A DNA stretch of 35,692 nt from Solirubrobacteraceae bacterium (lineage in GTDB: Bacteria; Actinomycetota; Thermoleophilia; Solirubrobacterales; Solirubrobacteraceae), in contig JADGIB010000002.1 in NCBI GenBank assembly GCA_019683665.1, positions 1 through 35,692 on the forward strand. Reading direction: 5' to 3'. The first letter of the stretch is position 1, and every line of letters begins with the position of its first letter. Of the stretch, positions 19,362 through 28,294 are shown in pieces. The position numbers and the translations under genes are program-made. The notes beneath the pieces are model-generated. The model made no database searches and had not been told where the DNA came from. It saw nothing but the letters and a program-made list of their open reading frames with translations.

Positions 19362-20120
19362 TCACGCGCACCCGCCGGGCCCGGCCGCGCACGGCGCGGG
19401 CCTGCCGGACGCCGAGCGCCTCGCGATCGCGCGCGCCCGCGCGAACACCGCGTCGGTCATCTCCTCGGTGAGCACGCCGGTGAACGTGTTCTGCTGGGAG
19501 ACGTGGTAGCAGCCGAGCAGCGTGCGGCCGGCGACCTCGACCTCGGCGCCGTGGGCGAAGCGCGGCTTGGGCCGCACCGGGCCGAGGATGCGCAGCGCCG
19601 CGTCCCAGGCGAACGCGCCGAGGCAGACGATCACCCGCACGTTCGGCAGCAGCGCCAGCTCCTCGCGGGCGAACGGCAGGCAGCGGTCGCGCTCGTCGGG
19701 CGTCGGCTTGTTCGCCGGCGGCGCGCAGCGCACCGCGGCGGCGATCCACATGTCGCGCAGGCGCAGCCCGTCGTCGACCGACACCGACGTCGGCTGGTTG
19801 GCGAAGCCGGTGCGGTGCAGCGACGCGTACAGCCAGTCGCCGGAGCGGTCGCCGGTGAACACGCGCCCGGTGCGGTTCGCGCCGTGGGCGGCGGGCGCCA
19901 GCCCGAGCACGAGCACGCGCGCCTGCGGGTCGCCGAAGCCGGGCACCGGCCGCCCCCAGTACGTCCAGTCGGCGAACGCGGCCCGCTTGACCCGCGCCAC
20001 CTCCTCGCGCCACGCGACGAGGCGCGGGCAGGCGCGGCATGCGACGATCCGCGCCTCGAGCTCGGCCAGCGACGCCGCGGGGGCGGGCGCGGCCGGCGGG
20101 TCCGCCGGGGCGCCCGCCAT
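19362..20120 (-). CDS. Uracil-DNA glycosylase family protein (type-5/UdgB-like)
   Basis: [38 protein letters not shown]..., CACPRL Cys motif, [19 protein letters not shown]. Confidence 0.9.
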   Translation of the reverse strand: MAGAPADPPAAPAPAASLAELEARIVACRACPRLVAWREEVARVKRAAFADWTYWGRPVPGFGDPQARVLVLGLAPAAHGANRTGRVFTGDRSGDWLYASLHRTGFANQPTSVSVDDGLRLRDMWIAAAVRCAPPANKPTPDERDRCLPFAREELALLPNVRVIVCLGAFAWDAALRILGPVRPKPRFAHGAEVEVAGRTLLGCYHVSQQNTFTGVLTEEMTDAVFARARAIARRSASGRPAPCAAGPGGCA

Positions 20121-20755
20121 CACTGCGGCTCGCGGAGCAGCCCGAGCGCGAGGCGCTCGATCACCGGCTCCAGGTCCATCAGCGACGGCGGGATCCCGAG
20201 GCGCAGCTGCCGGGAGGCGAGCTCGACGACCGCGCCGACGATCGCGTGCGCGTCGTGCTCTTGGAAGCGCCGCGTCCCGTGGCGCCGGTGGGCGGTCGCG
20301 TTCTCGGCGTCGATGAGCGACGCGAAGTGCTCGAGCATCGCGTCGCGGCGCTCGACCGCCCGCGGCCCGGCCCCGATGATCTCCACGAGCAGCGTCTGGG
20401 CGCGGTCGGGGTGCTCGGCCAGCGTCTCCAGGAACGCCCGCCCGCCGGCGCGGATCTGCGCGCCCGGCTCCTCCGGCACCTGGCTCGTCGCCTTCGCCAT
20501 CCGCTCGGCCAGCAGCGCGGCGGACGCGTCGAAGACGGCGATGATCGCGTCCTCCTTGTTCGTGAAGTGCTCGTAGAAGGTCGCCTTCGACATGCCGGCC
20601 TCGCGCGCGATCGCCTCGGCCGTCGCCTTCGCGTAGCCCTCGCGCGCGAAGACCGCCGCCGCCGCGTTCAGCAGCCGCTCGCGCTGGACCTCGAGGCGCA
20701 CCTCGAGCGGCGGGGCGTGGCGCCCGCGCGGGATCGGGACCGGCGAGGAGGACAC
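20120..20755 (-). CDS. TetR/AcrR family transcriptional regulator
   Basis: [53 protein letters not shown] start; ATGA overlap with UDG. Confidence 0.94.
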   Translation of the reverse strand: MSSSPVPIPRGRHAPPLEVRLEVQRERLLNAAAAVFAREGYAKATAEAIAREAGMSKATFYEHFTNKEDAIIAVFDASAALLAERMAKATSQVPEEPGAQIRAGGRAFLETLAEHPDRAQTLLVEIIGAGPRAVERRDAMLEHFASLIDAENATAHRRHGTRRFQEHDAHAIVGAVVELASRQLRLGIPPSLMDLEPVIERLALGLLREPQ

Positions 20756-20764
20756 GGCGTCCCG

Positions 20765-20797
20765 AGTGTAGGGCGGCGCGACCCGATCGAATACGCT
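20765..20797. promoter_or_regulatory. Interlocked divergent promoter pair (tetR and lipoprotein gene)
   Basis: Minus -10 TACACT (20765-20770, 9 nt from GTG 20755) and plus -10 TACGCT (20792-20797, 7 nt from GTG 20805). Confidence 0.45.
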
Positions 20798-20804
20798 GCG
20801 GGCC

Positions 20805-21221
20805 GTGCGCACCGCCGTCCTCGCCTCCGCCGCCGCCGTGGCCGCGCTCGTCGCGGGCTGCGCCGGCCAGCAGACCTCGAACAACGCCGACGACTACAGC
20901 GGCGAGCAGAAGGCCGTCGCCCAGGTGATCGACGACCTCGCCGAGGCGGGCATGAAGGGCGAGGCCGGCGACATCTGCAACACGCTCTTCACCTCCGAGC
21001 TGGCCGACGCCCTCAACCAGGACAACCGCAACTGCCGGGACGCGGTCTCCGACCAGCTCGAGGACGCCAGCAGCTTCAGCCTCGACGTCGAGCGCATCGA
21101 GGTCTCGGGCGACACGGCGACCGCCGTCGTCCGCTCGGACTTCGACGGCACCGAGGAGCCGCGCACGCTCCGCTTCCAGAAGGTCAACGACACCTGGCGG
21201 ATCGCCGGCCTCGGCGGCTGA
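20805..21221 (+). CDS. Putative lipoprotein
   Basis: 138 aa; [23 protein letters not shown] has a lipobox (LVAGC). Confidence 0.75.
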   Translation: MRTAVLASAAAVAALVAGCAGQQTSNNADDYSGEQKAVAQVIDDLAEAGMKGEAGDICNTLFTSELADALNQDNRNCRDAVSDQLEDASSFSLDVERIEVSGDTATAVVRSDFDGTEEPRTLRFQKVNDTWRIAGLGG

Positions 21222-21243
21222 GCGGCGCGGCCCCGCGCGCCGC
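21222..21243. terminator. Candidate bidirectional hairpin terminator
   Basis: GCGGCGCG-GCCCCG-CGCGCCGC in the gap between convergent lipoprotein gene and rfbB. Confidence 0.5.
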
Positions 21244-21248
21244 GCCCG

Positions 21249-22244
21249 CTACGACAGCCTGCGCCCGTACTGGCGCTCGTAATACTCGCGGTACTCGCCG
21301 GAGCGGATCGGCTCCCACCAGTCCCGGCGCTCGCGGTACCACTGGACGGTCCGCTCCAGGCCCTCCTCGAAGCGCACCTGCGCCTCCCAGCCGAGCGCGC
21401 GGATCTTCTCCGACGCGAGGCTGTAGCGGCGGTCGTGGCCCGGGCGGTCGGCGACGTACTCGATGATCGACGGGTCGGCGCCGGTCAGCTCGACGATCCG
21501 CTTGACGACCTCGATGTTCGGGCACTCGTCGGGGCCGCCGACGTTGTAGACCTCGCCCGGCGTCCCGTGCGCGAGGACGTGGCCGATGCCGCGGCCGAAG
21601 TCCTCGACGTAGAGCCAGTTGCGCACCTGCATCCCGTCGCCGTAGACCGGCAGCGGGTCGCCGTGCAGGGCGTTGAGGATCATCAGCGGGATGAGCTTCT
21701 CCGGGTACTGGTACGGCCCGTAGTTGTTCGACCCGCGGCAGATGAGCGCCGGCAGCCCGTAGGTGTGGAAGTAGCTGAGGACGAGGAGGTCCGCCCCCGC
21801 CTTCGACGCGCTGTACGGGCTGGACGGGACGATCGGCGACTCCTCGGTGAACGAGCCGACCTCGATCGAGCCGTAGACCTCGTCGGTCGAGATCTGCACG
21901 TAGCGCTCGACCTCGTGGCGGCGCGCCGCCTCCAGCAGCTGGTACGTGCCCTGGCCGTTGGTCGTGATGAACGCGTCCGGCTCGGCGATCGAGCGGTCGA
22001 CGTGCGTCTCGGCCGCGAAGTTCACGATCGCGTCGACGCCGTCGCCGATCGCCTCGTCGACCGCCTCGCGGTCGGCGATGTCGCCGACGACGAGCGGCAC
22101 CTCGGGCAGGTCGGCCAGGTTCTCGCGCCGGCCCGCGTACGTGAGCTTGTCGAGCACGACGACCTCGTCGCCGTGGTCGCGCACGCGCAGGCGCACGAAG
22201 TTGGAGCCGATGAAGCCGGCCCCGCCGCAGACGAGCAGCCTCAT
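21249..22244 (-). CDS. rfbB: dTDP-glucose 4,6-dehydratase
   Basis: GGAGFIGSNFVR, NFAAETHVDRSI, STDEVYGSI, SPYSASKAGADLLV, GRGIGHVL. Confidence 0.96.
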   Translation of the reverse strand: MRLLVCGGAGFIGSNFVRLRVRDHGDEVVVLDKLTYAGRRENLADLPEVPLVVGDIADREAVDEAIGDGVDAIVNFAAETHVDRSIAEPDAFITTNGQGTYQLLEAARRHEVERYVQISTDEVYGSIEVGSFTEESPIVPSSPYSASKAGADLLVLSYFHTYGLPALICRGSNNYGPYQYPEKLIPLMILNALHGDPLPVYGDGMQVRNWLYVEDFGRGIGHVLAHGTPGEVYNVGGPDECPNIEVVKRIVELTGADPSIIEYVADRPGHDRRYSLASEKIRALGWEAQVRFEEGLERTVQWYRERRDWWEPIRSGEYREYYERQYGRRLS

Positions 22245-23092
22245 CTCGGGGATCCCACCTTTCTCTCGCTCAGATGCGCGCGCACGCCCTCCGGCCACGG
22301 CGGCAGGAGGATCGGGTCGTTCCGCTCGGTGCCCAGCACGCTGTAGGCCGGGCGCGGGGCCGGGCGCTTGAACGCCTCGCTCGTGGTCGGCAGCACGCGG
22401 CACGACACGCCCGCCTGGTCGAACACCTCGATCGCCAGCTCGTTCCACGAGCACGAGCCCTGGGCGGCGAGGTGGTGGATGCCGTCGTCGTCCGGCCGCT
22501 CGGCCAGCTCGATCAGCGCCTCGGCCAGGTGGCCGGTCCACGTCGGGCAGCCGACCTGGTCGGTGACGACGCTGACCTCGTCGCGCTCCTCCGCCAGGCG
22601 CAGCATCGTGTCGACGAAGTTCGGGCCGCCGACCCCGAACAGCCACGCCGTGCGCGCGATCGCGTGGCGCGGGGTCGCGTCGGCGACGAGCTCCTCGCCG
22701 CGCAGCTTGCTCAGCCCGTACACGGACTGCGGGTCGACCGGGTCGGACTCGACCCACGGCTCGTCGTGCTCGCCGTTGAAGACGTAGTCGGTCGAGACGT
22801 GGACGATCCGCGCCCCGATGGCGGCGACCGCGCGGGCGACGTTCCCGGCGCCGGTCGCGTTGACCGCCATCGCCAGGTCGCGCTCGTGCTCGGCGTCGTC
22901 GACCTTCGTGTACGCGGCGCAGTTGATGACGACCTCCGGCTCGGCCGCCTCGACGACGCGCGCGCAGGCGTCCGCGTCGGTGATGTCGAGCCGCTCGCGG
23001 TCGCAGGCGATCACGTCGTGGCCGAGCGCGCGGGCGCGCGCGCAGACGCGATGGCCGAGCATCCCGCCGGCCCCGGTCACGAGCAGCCGCAT
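22241..23092 (-). CDS. rfbD: dTDP-4-dehydrorhamnose reductase
   Basis: MRLLVTGAGGMLGHRV, VVINCAAYTKVDDAE, HVSTDYVFNGEHDEPWVE, VYGLSKLRGEE, DQVGCPTWTGHLA. Confidence 0.94.
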   Translation of the reverse strand: MRLLVTGAGGMLGHRVCARARALGHDVIACDRERLDITDADACARVVEAAEPEVVINCAAYTKVDDAEHERDLAMAVNATGAGNVARAVAAIGARIVHVSTDYVFNGEHDEPWVESDPVDPQSVYGLSKLRGEELVADATPRHAIARTAWLFGVGGPNFVDTMLRLAEERDEVSVVTDQVGCPTWTGHLAEALIELAERPDDDGIHHLAAQGSCSWNELAIEVFDQAGVSCRVLPTTSEAFKRPAPRPAYSVLGTERNDPILLPPWPEGVRAHLSERKVGSPR

Positions 23093-23117
23093 CAGAGACC
23101 ACCCACGGGGGCCCGCC

Positions 23118-23137
23118 TCCGGTGGCCGGCCACCGGA
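23118..23137. repeat. Perfect 20-bp palindrome in the rfbA-rfbD gap
   Basis: TCCGGTGGCCGGCCACCGGA; flanks extend the stem imperfectly. Confidence 0.8.
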
Positions 23138-23177
23138 AGCCCGCTGTCACACCGTCTCGGGGCCACCGTCGCCACCC

Positions 23178-24251
23178 CTAGAGGATGCCGATCTCGCTGT
23201 TGTCGCCGACCATGAAGCGGTAGGCGCGCGGCTGGCGCCCCTCGTCGCGGCTGATCTTCACGTTGCGCCCCAGCAGCGACGACTCCATGCGCCCGGCGAG
23301 GTTGCGGACCTGGCTGCCGGCGAGCAGGATCGAGTGCTCGATCTCGGCCTGCTCGACGAGGCAGTCCTCGGCGATCGCCGTGTACGGGCCGACGTAGGCG
23401 TCGACGAGGCGGGTGCCGGTGCCGATGATCGCCGGGCCGCGGACCGTGCAGCGCTCCAGGCGCGCGCCCGGCTCGATGACGACGCGCCCCTCGACGGTCG
23501 AGTCGACGAGCTCGCCCTCGACCCGCGTCTGGAGGTTGTCGAGGATGAGCCGGTTCGCCTCGAGCATGTCGTCGAGGCGGCCGGTGTCCTTCCACCAGCC
23601 CTGGACGATGTGCGGCTCGACCCGGGCGCCGGCGTCGACGAGGTGCTGGATCGCGTCGGTGATCTCCAGCTCGCCGCGGGCCGACGGCTCGATCGCGCGG
23701 GCCGCGTCGTGGATGCGCGGGCTGAACAGGTAGACGCCGACGAGCGCGAGGTTCGTCTTCGGCTCCGGCGGCTTCTCGGCCAGCGCGACGACCCGGTCGC
23801 CGTCGAGCTCGGCCACCCCGTAGTGCTCGGGGTCGGGCACCGGCGTCAGGAGGATGAGCGCCTCCGGCTCGTTGCGCTCGAACGCCTGGACGAGGTCGGA
23901 GATGCCGCCCTGCAGGAGGTTGTCGCCCAGGTACATCACGAACGGGTCGGAGCCGAGGAACGGCTCGGCGGTGAGGACCGCGTGCGCGAGGCCGGCCGGC
24001 TCGTCCTGGACGATGTACGTGATGCGCACCCCGAAGCGGCTGCCGTCGCCGGCGGCGGCGCGGATCTCGTCGCCGGTCTCGGGGGCGATGATGATCCCGA
24101 CCTCCTCGATGCCGGCCGCCGCCATCGCCTCGATGCCGTAGAACAGCACCGGCTTGTTGGCGACGGGGACGAGCTGCTTGGCCGACGTGTGCGTGATCGG
24201 CCGCAGCCGGGTGCCCTTGCCGCCCGACAGGATCAGTCCCTTCAGGGCCAC
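23178..24251 (-). CDS. rfbA: Glucose-1-phosphate thymidylyltransferase, long (StrD-like) form
   Basis: LKGLILSGGKGTRLRPITHTSAKQLVPVANKPVLFYGIEAM plus a C-terminal left-handed beta-helix-like region; GTG start. Confidence 0.94.
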   Translation of the reverse strand: MALKGLILSGGKGTRLRPITHTSAKQLVPVANKPVLFYGIEAMAAAGIEEVGIIIAPETGDEIRAAAGDGSRFGVRITYIVQDEPAGLAHAVLTAEPFLGSDPFVMYLGDNLLQGGISDLVQAFERNEPEALILLTPVPDPEHYGVAELDGDRVVALAEKPPEPKTNLALVGVYLFSPRIHDAARAIEPSARGELEITDAIQHLVDAGARVEPHIVQGWWKDTGRLDDMLEANRLILDNLQTRVEGELVDSTVEGRVVIEPGARLERCTVRGPAIIGTGTRLVDAYVGPYTAIAEDCLVEQAEIEHSILLAGSQVRNLAGRMESSLLGRNVKISRDEGRQPRAYRFMVGDNSEIGIL

Positions 24252-24716
24252 TTAGTCGACACCTCCGAGCTTGCGGTGGTCCCAGGTGATGCGCGCCTCC
24301 TCGACGAACTGCAGGCCGACCCGCTTGGGCGCCTGCCTGGCGATCATCGCGCGGGTCGCGTCGTCGAGCGGGTGGCCGCCGGAGTAGCGCGTGAAGATCT
24401 CGGTGCCGAGCGCGGCGACCGCGTCGGGGTCGCGGTGGATGACCGCGCGGGCGCGCAGCATGACGCCGCGGAGCTGGTCGTAGGTCTCGCCCGCCTCGAC
24501 CTGCAGCGTCACCCGCGGGTCGCGCTCGAGGTTGCGGACCTTCTGCGACTTCGCGTACGTCCACGACCACAGCTCGTCGTCGCGCAGGACGTACCAGAGC
24601 GGCATGAGGTGCGGCCAGCCGTCGCGGCCGTTCGTCGCGCACGTCACGGTGCGCTCCTCCTCGAGGAAGGCGCGCACCTCGTCGTCGGACATCCTGATCT
24701 GGTCGCGGCGGCTCAC
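24252..24716 (-). CDS. PPOX/FDOR-type (split beta-barrel) F420-dependent oxidoreductase family protein
   Basis: MSDDEVRAFLEEERTVTCATNGRDGWPHLMPLWYVLRDDELWSWTYAKSQKVRNLERDPRVTLQVEAG. Confidence 0.85.
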   Translation of the reverse strand: MSRRDQIRMSDDEVRAFLEEERTVTCATNGRDGWPHLMPLWYVLRDDELWSWTYAKSQKVRNLERDPRVTLQVEAGETYDQLRGVMLRARAVIHRDPDAVAALGTEIFTRYSGGHPLDDATRAMIARQAPKRVGLQFVEEARITWDHRKLGGVD

Positions 24717-24747
24717 GGCAGCAGGGGAGGCTAGTGCCCTCGGGGGC

Positions 24748-25530
24748 CTACCCGCCGAGCGCGTCGCGCCACGCGACCATCTCGCGCAGGGGGCCGAGGT
24801 CGTAGTCGGGGCCGCTCGCGCTGACGACGAACTGGCGCACGCCCGCCTCCAGGTAGGCGTCGGCGTGCCGCGGCAGCTCGCGGTCGAAGCGGCTGACCGA
24901 GTGCTCGATCTCGCCCGGGTCGCGCCCGATCCGCGCGCAGTGCTCGGCCAGCACCCGCGCCTTGTGGCGGTACGTGTCGAGATCGGCGAAGACGTGCCAG
25001 GCGTCCGCGTGCTCGGCGACGATCCGCAGCGTCACCCGCTCGCCGCCGCCCCCGACGAGGATCGGCATGTCGCGCAGCGGCGGCGGGTTCAGGCGGGCCA
25101 GGCGGTCGCGGATGACCGGCAGGTCGCGCCGCAGCGCCTGCAGCCGGTCGGCCGCCGTCCCGAACGCGTAGCCGTACTCGTCGTAGTCCTTCTGGAACCA
25201 GCCGGCGCCGATCCCGAGCACGACCCGCCCGCCGGAGATGTGGTCGATCGTGCGGTGGGCGTCGGCCAGCAGGTTCGGGTTCCGGTACGAGTTGCACATG
25301 ACGAGCGCGCCGACCTCGGCCCGCTCGGTGCTCGCCGCCAGCGCGGCCAGGCAGGCGAGGCCCTCGAAGTGGCGCCCCTCCGGCTCGCCGCGCAGCGGGA
25401 AGAAGTGGTCCCACGTGTAGATGCAGTCGGCGCCGATCTCCTCGGCCTCCTGCCAGGCGCGGCGCATGCTCGCGAAGTCCGCGTGCTGGGGCTGGACCTG
25501 GATGCCGGCCCGCACCCGCATCGCGCTCAC
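24748..25530 (-). CDS. LLM class F420-dependent oxidoreductase
   Basis: IQVQPQHADFASMRRAWQEAEEIGADCIYTWDHFFP...LADAHRTIDHISGGRVVLGIGAGWFQKDYDEYGY...ILVGGGGERVTLRIVAEHADAWH. GTG at 25530 or ATG at 25521. Confidence 0.92.
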   Translation of the reverse strand: MSAMRVRAGIQVQPQHADFASMRRAWQEAEEIGADCIYTWDHFFPLRGEPEGRHFEGLACLAALAASTERAEVGALVMCNSYRNPNLLADAHRTIDHISGGRVVLGIGAGWFQKDYDEYGYAFGTAADRLQALRRDLPVIRDRLARLNPPPLRDMPILVGGGGERVTLRIVAEHADAWHVFADLDTYRHKARVLAEHCARIGRDPGEIEHSVSRFDRELPRHADAYLEAGVRQFVVSASGPDYDLGPLREMVAWRDALGG

Positions 25531-27575
25531 CGCACTGGGGCCAGGCGCGACACGGCGGCGAGCACCGCCTCGCGCGCGTCCTCGGGCTCGAGGACGACCG
25601 CGTCGCCGGCCTCCTTGAGCACCTCGCGGACGAGGTAGTCGACGCCCTTGAACGGCAGCTCGACGACGATCGCGCCGTCGGCCAGCTCCTCGGCGACGCG
25701 CCGCTCCTCGCGCACCCAGCGCGCCCGCTCCGGGGCGATCCACACGCGCGCGGTCCGCGACGCCTCGACCTCGCCGGTGCGCAGCCAGCCGTCGACCTCG
25801 GCGGCCGGGTCGACCTCGGGGCGCGGCACGTACGTCTCGTCGAGGACGGTCGCGCGCCGGATGCGGTCGAGGCGGAAGTGGCGCACGTCGTCGCGCGACG
25901 GGTCGAAGGCGGCCACGTACCAGCCCTCGCGGCCGTTCGTCAGCGCGTACGGCTCGACGCGGCGGACCGAGAACTCGTCCTCGTTGGCCTTGTAGTAGTC
26001 GAGCTCGAGCATCCGCCGCTGGGCGATCGCGTTCGACACGACCTTCGCGATCTCCGAGTCGTCGCCGCCGGCGCTGGCGATCTGCAGGCCGGCATGGGTG
26101 GGGTCCTCGCCGAGGGCGGCGACGATCTTCTCGCGGGCCGAGGCGAGCGACCCCTCCGGGATGTGGTCGCCGATGAGGTCGATCGCCGCGATCAGCGCTT
26201 TCGCCTCGACCGGCAGCAGCCGGGCCGGGCGGGCGAAGTTGTCCGAGTACGGCTCCGGGTCGACCTCGATCTCGCCGTCCTCGGTCACCTCGGCGTAGAG
26301 GACGTACGAGCCGCCGCCGAAGTTCACGACGTTGAGGACGTTGATGTCCTCGCGCAGCTCGGCCTCGGAGACCTTCAGGCGCTCGAGCACCTCCTCCAGG
26401 CGCAGCCGGCGCCCGGCGCGGCCGGCCTCGATGAGGACCGACGCGAGCGTGACGAGGCGGGCGAAGCGCTCCGGCCGGATCGCCGTCTCGCGCCTGCCGC
26501 CGCCCGAGGGCGCCTCGTCCTCGGACGCGACGGGCCGCCCGGTGGACGGGGCGGTCTCGAACGTGCCCTCGTGGCGCTCGGCCACGCGCGCGGCCCGCTC
26601 GGCCACCTCGGCGGCCAGCTCCGGCGGCCCGAGGACCCGGGCGTGCTCGCCGAGGCCGAGGACCCAGCCCGACAGCAGCCGCGGGTCGGCGTACTCGGTC
26701 TCGAGGACGATCGCGCCCTCGTCGGCCGGGCGCACCGTGCCGAAGCGGCCGAAGTGGCGCTCGACCTGCCACGCGATCCGCTCGGAGATGCGCACCTCGG
26801 CCGTCCCGACCGGGTCGCCGAACTGCCACGGGGCGCGGCGCGCGAACGGCCGCGGGTCGAAGTCGGCCGGGCGCTTGAAGTCGTGCTCGGCCTTCGTCGC
26901 GTAGGCGACCTTGCCGCGCATCCGCGACAGGCGGAAGACGCGCAGCGCCTGGCGCTCGTGCGAGTAGCCGAGGAGGTAGAACTGCCCGCCCTGGTAGAGC
27001 AGGTGGTACGGGTCGACCTTGCGGCGGCCGACCTCGTCGCGGGCCATCGTGTAGTAGTCGAACGTGATCGTCTTCTGGCGGAAGATCGCCGTCTCGACCT
27101 TCGCCAGGCGCTGCGACAGCTCGTGGCCGCCGGCGCTGGCGGTGAGCCCGAGCGCGACCGAGCGCTGGTCGGGCGCCTGCAGCGGCGACGGGCGGCCCCA
27201 GGTGATCTGCTGCAGCGCGAGCCGCAGCGGCTCGGCGTAGGCGAACTCGCCGTCGAGCAGCGACAGCGCGGTCTGCAGGGCGGCCAGCTCCGCGTCGGTG
27301 AACTCGATCGCGGGCAGGTGGAAGTTCTCGGGGCGCAGGGAGTAGTTCTCCTGCTCGGCGACCCCGTCGGCCGGCTTGTCGACGGTGAGCTGGATCCCGA
27401 GCGACTCGAGCTCGGCGCGGTCGGCGTAGAAGCGGCGGGCGAACGCGTCCTCGTTCATCCCGCTGTAGCCCTCCACGTCCCGGCGGATCTCCGTCGCCGT
27501 GACCGGCCGCCGCTCCGCCATCAGGTACGAGATCAACGACAGCTGGCGGATGAGCTTCTCGGTGTCCTTCGCCAT
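25527..27575 (-). CDS. pafBC: Fused double-WYL transcriptional regulator (PafB-PafC type)
   Basis: 682 aa with two wHTH-WYL units: LISYLMAERRPVTATEIRRDV...FRQKTITFDYYTMAR...GGQFYLLGYSHERQALRVFRLSRM, and LVTLASVLIEAGRAGRRLRLEEVLERL...RRMLELDYYKANEDEFSVRRVEPYALTNGREGWYVAAFDPSRDDVRHFRLDRI. Confidence 0.85.
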   Translation of the reverse strand: MAKDTEKLIRQLSLISYLMAERRPVTATEIRRDVEGYSGMNEDAFARRFYADRAELESLGIQLTVDKPADGVAEQENYSLRPENFHLPAIEFTDAELAALQTALSLLDGEFAYAEPLRLALQQITWGRPSPLQAPDQRSVALGLTASAGGHELSQRLAKVETAIFRQKTITFDYYTMARDEVGRRKVDPYHLLYQGGQFYLLGYSHERQALRVFRLSRMRGKVAYATKAEHDFKRPADFDPRPFARRAPWQFGDPVGTAEVRISERIAWQVERHFGRFGTVRPADEGAIVLETEYADPRLLSGWVLGLGEHARVLGPPELAAEVAERAARVAERHEGTFETAPSTGRPVASEDEAPSGGGRRETAIRPERFARLVTLASVLIEAGRAGRRLRLEEVLERLKVSEAELREDINVLNVVNFGGGSYVLYAEVTEDGEIEVDPEPYSDNFARPARLLPVEAKALIAAIDLIGDHIPEGSLASAREKIVAALGEDPTHAGLQIASAGGDDSEIAKVVSNAIAQRRMLELDYYKANEDEFSVRRVEPYALTNGREGWYVAAFDPSRDDVRHFRLDRIRRATVLDETYVPRPEVDPAAEVDGWLRTGEVEASRTARVWIAPERARWVREERRVAEELADGAIVVELPFKGVDYLVREVLKEAGDAVVLEPEDAREAVLAAVSRLAPVR

Positions 27576-27664
27576 GCCCACCGAACGATAGGGCGCGGCG
27601 AGCGGCGGAAGTCATGCCATTTGTTCCCTGTTTGCGGCAATCGCGCAGTACGGTGGCACCCGAG

Positions 27665-28294
27665 ATGACGCGCTTGGCCATCGTCGACGACCACGAGGCG
27701 CTGCGCGACGGGTTGGAGTCGCTGCTGAACGGCAGCGGGCTCGACGTGGTGGGGACCGCCGGGAACGTCGCGGCGGCGATGGACCTCGTCGAGCACGAGC
27801 GCCCCGACGTCGCGCTCGTGGACATCCGCCTGCCCGACGGATCGGGCATCGACCTCGCGCGCATGCTCCTGGCCACCCGGCCGGAGCTGCGGATCGTCCT
27901 CTACACCGGCGAGACCGACGCCGACCTGCTGTCGGAGGGGCTCGACTCCGGCGCGCAGGGCTACGCGCTGAAGGCGGGCTCGACCCGCGAGCTCGTCGAG
28001 GCGATCACCCGCGTCGCCGACGGCGGCACGTACGTCGACCCGCGCCTCGACGGCGTGCTCGCCCGCCAGCGGGAGGCCGCCCGCGTCCCGCGGCTGTCGC
28101 CGCGCGAGCGGGAGGTGCTCCAGCTCATGGCCGAGGGGCAGACCGCCGAGGGCGTCGGCGAGGCGCTCGGCGTCTCGGTCGAGACCGTCCGCACCCACGT
28201 CCGCAACGCGGTGCGCAAGCTCCAGGCGCGCAACCGCGTCCACGCGATCGCGCTCGCGGTCGCGCGCGGCGAGATCGCCGTCGACGACGAGTGA
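27665..28294 (+). CDS. NarL/LuxR-family response regulator
   Basis: Receiver residues present (VDDHEALRDGLESLL, VDIRLPDGSG, YTGE, LKAGS); LuxR HTH LSPREREVLQLMAEGQTAEGVGEALGVSVETVRTHVRNAVRKLQARNR. Confidence 0.95.
   Translation: MTRLAIVDDHEALRDGLESLLNGSGLDVVGTAGNVAAAMDLVEHERPDVALVDIRLPDGSGIDLARMLLATRPELRIVLYTGETDADLLSEGLDSGAQGYALKAGSTRELVEAITRVADGGTYVDPRLDGVLARQREAARVPRLSPREREVLQLMAEGQTAEGVGEALGVSVETVRTHVRNAVRKLQARNRVHAIALAVARGEIAVDDE

Noticed and set aside
15830-19471. 1213-aa plus-strand ORF opposite lhr
   Set aside because: Antisense to a convincing Lhr CDS; composition (Arg/Asp/Val/Ala-rich, no domains) is typical of open antisense frames in very GC-rich DNA.
27612-27650. AT-richer stretch with TTGCGGCAA between pafBC and the response regulator as a PafBC (DNA-damage) promoter
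   Set aside because: Could not match it to the PafBC-dependent motif with correct spacing; likely only core promoter DNA.
25878-27668. 596-aa plus-strand ORF opposite the WYL regulator
   Set aside because: Antisense shadow ORF, low complexity, no motifs; the minus-strand WYL protein explains the region.
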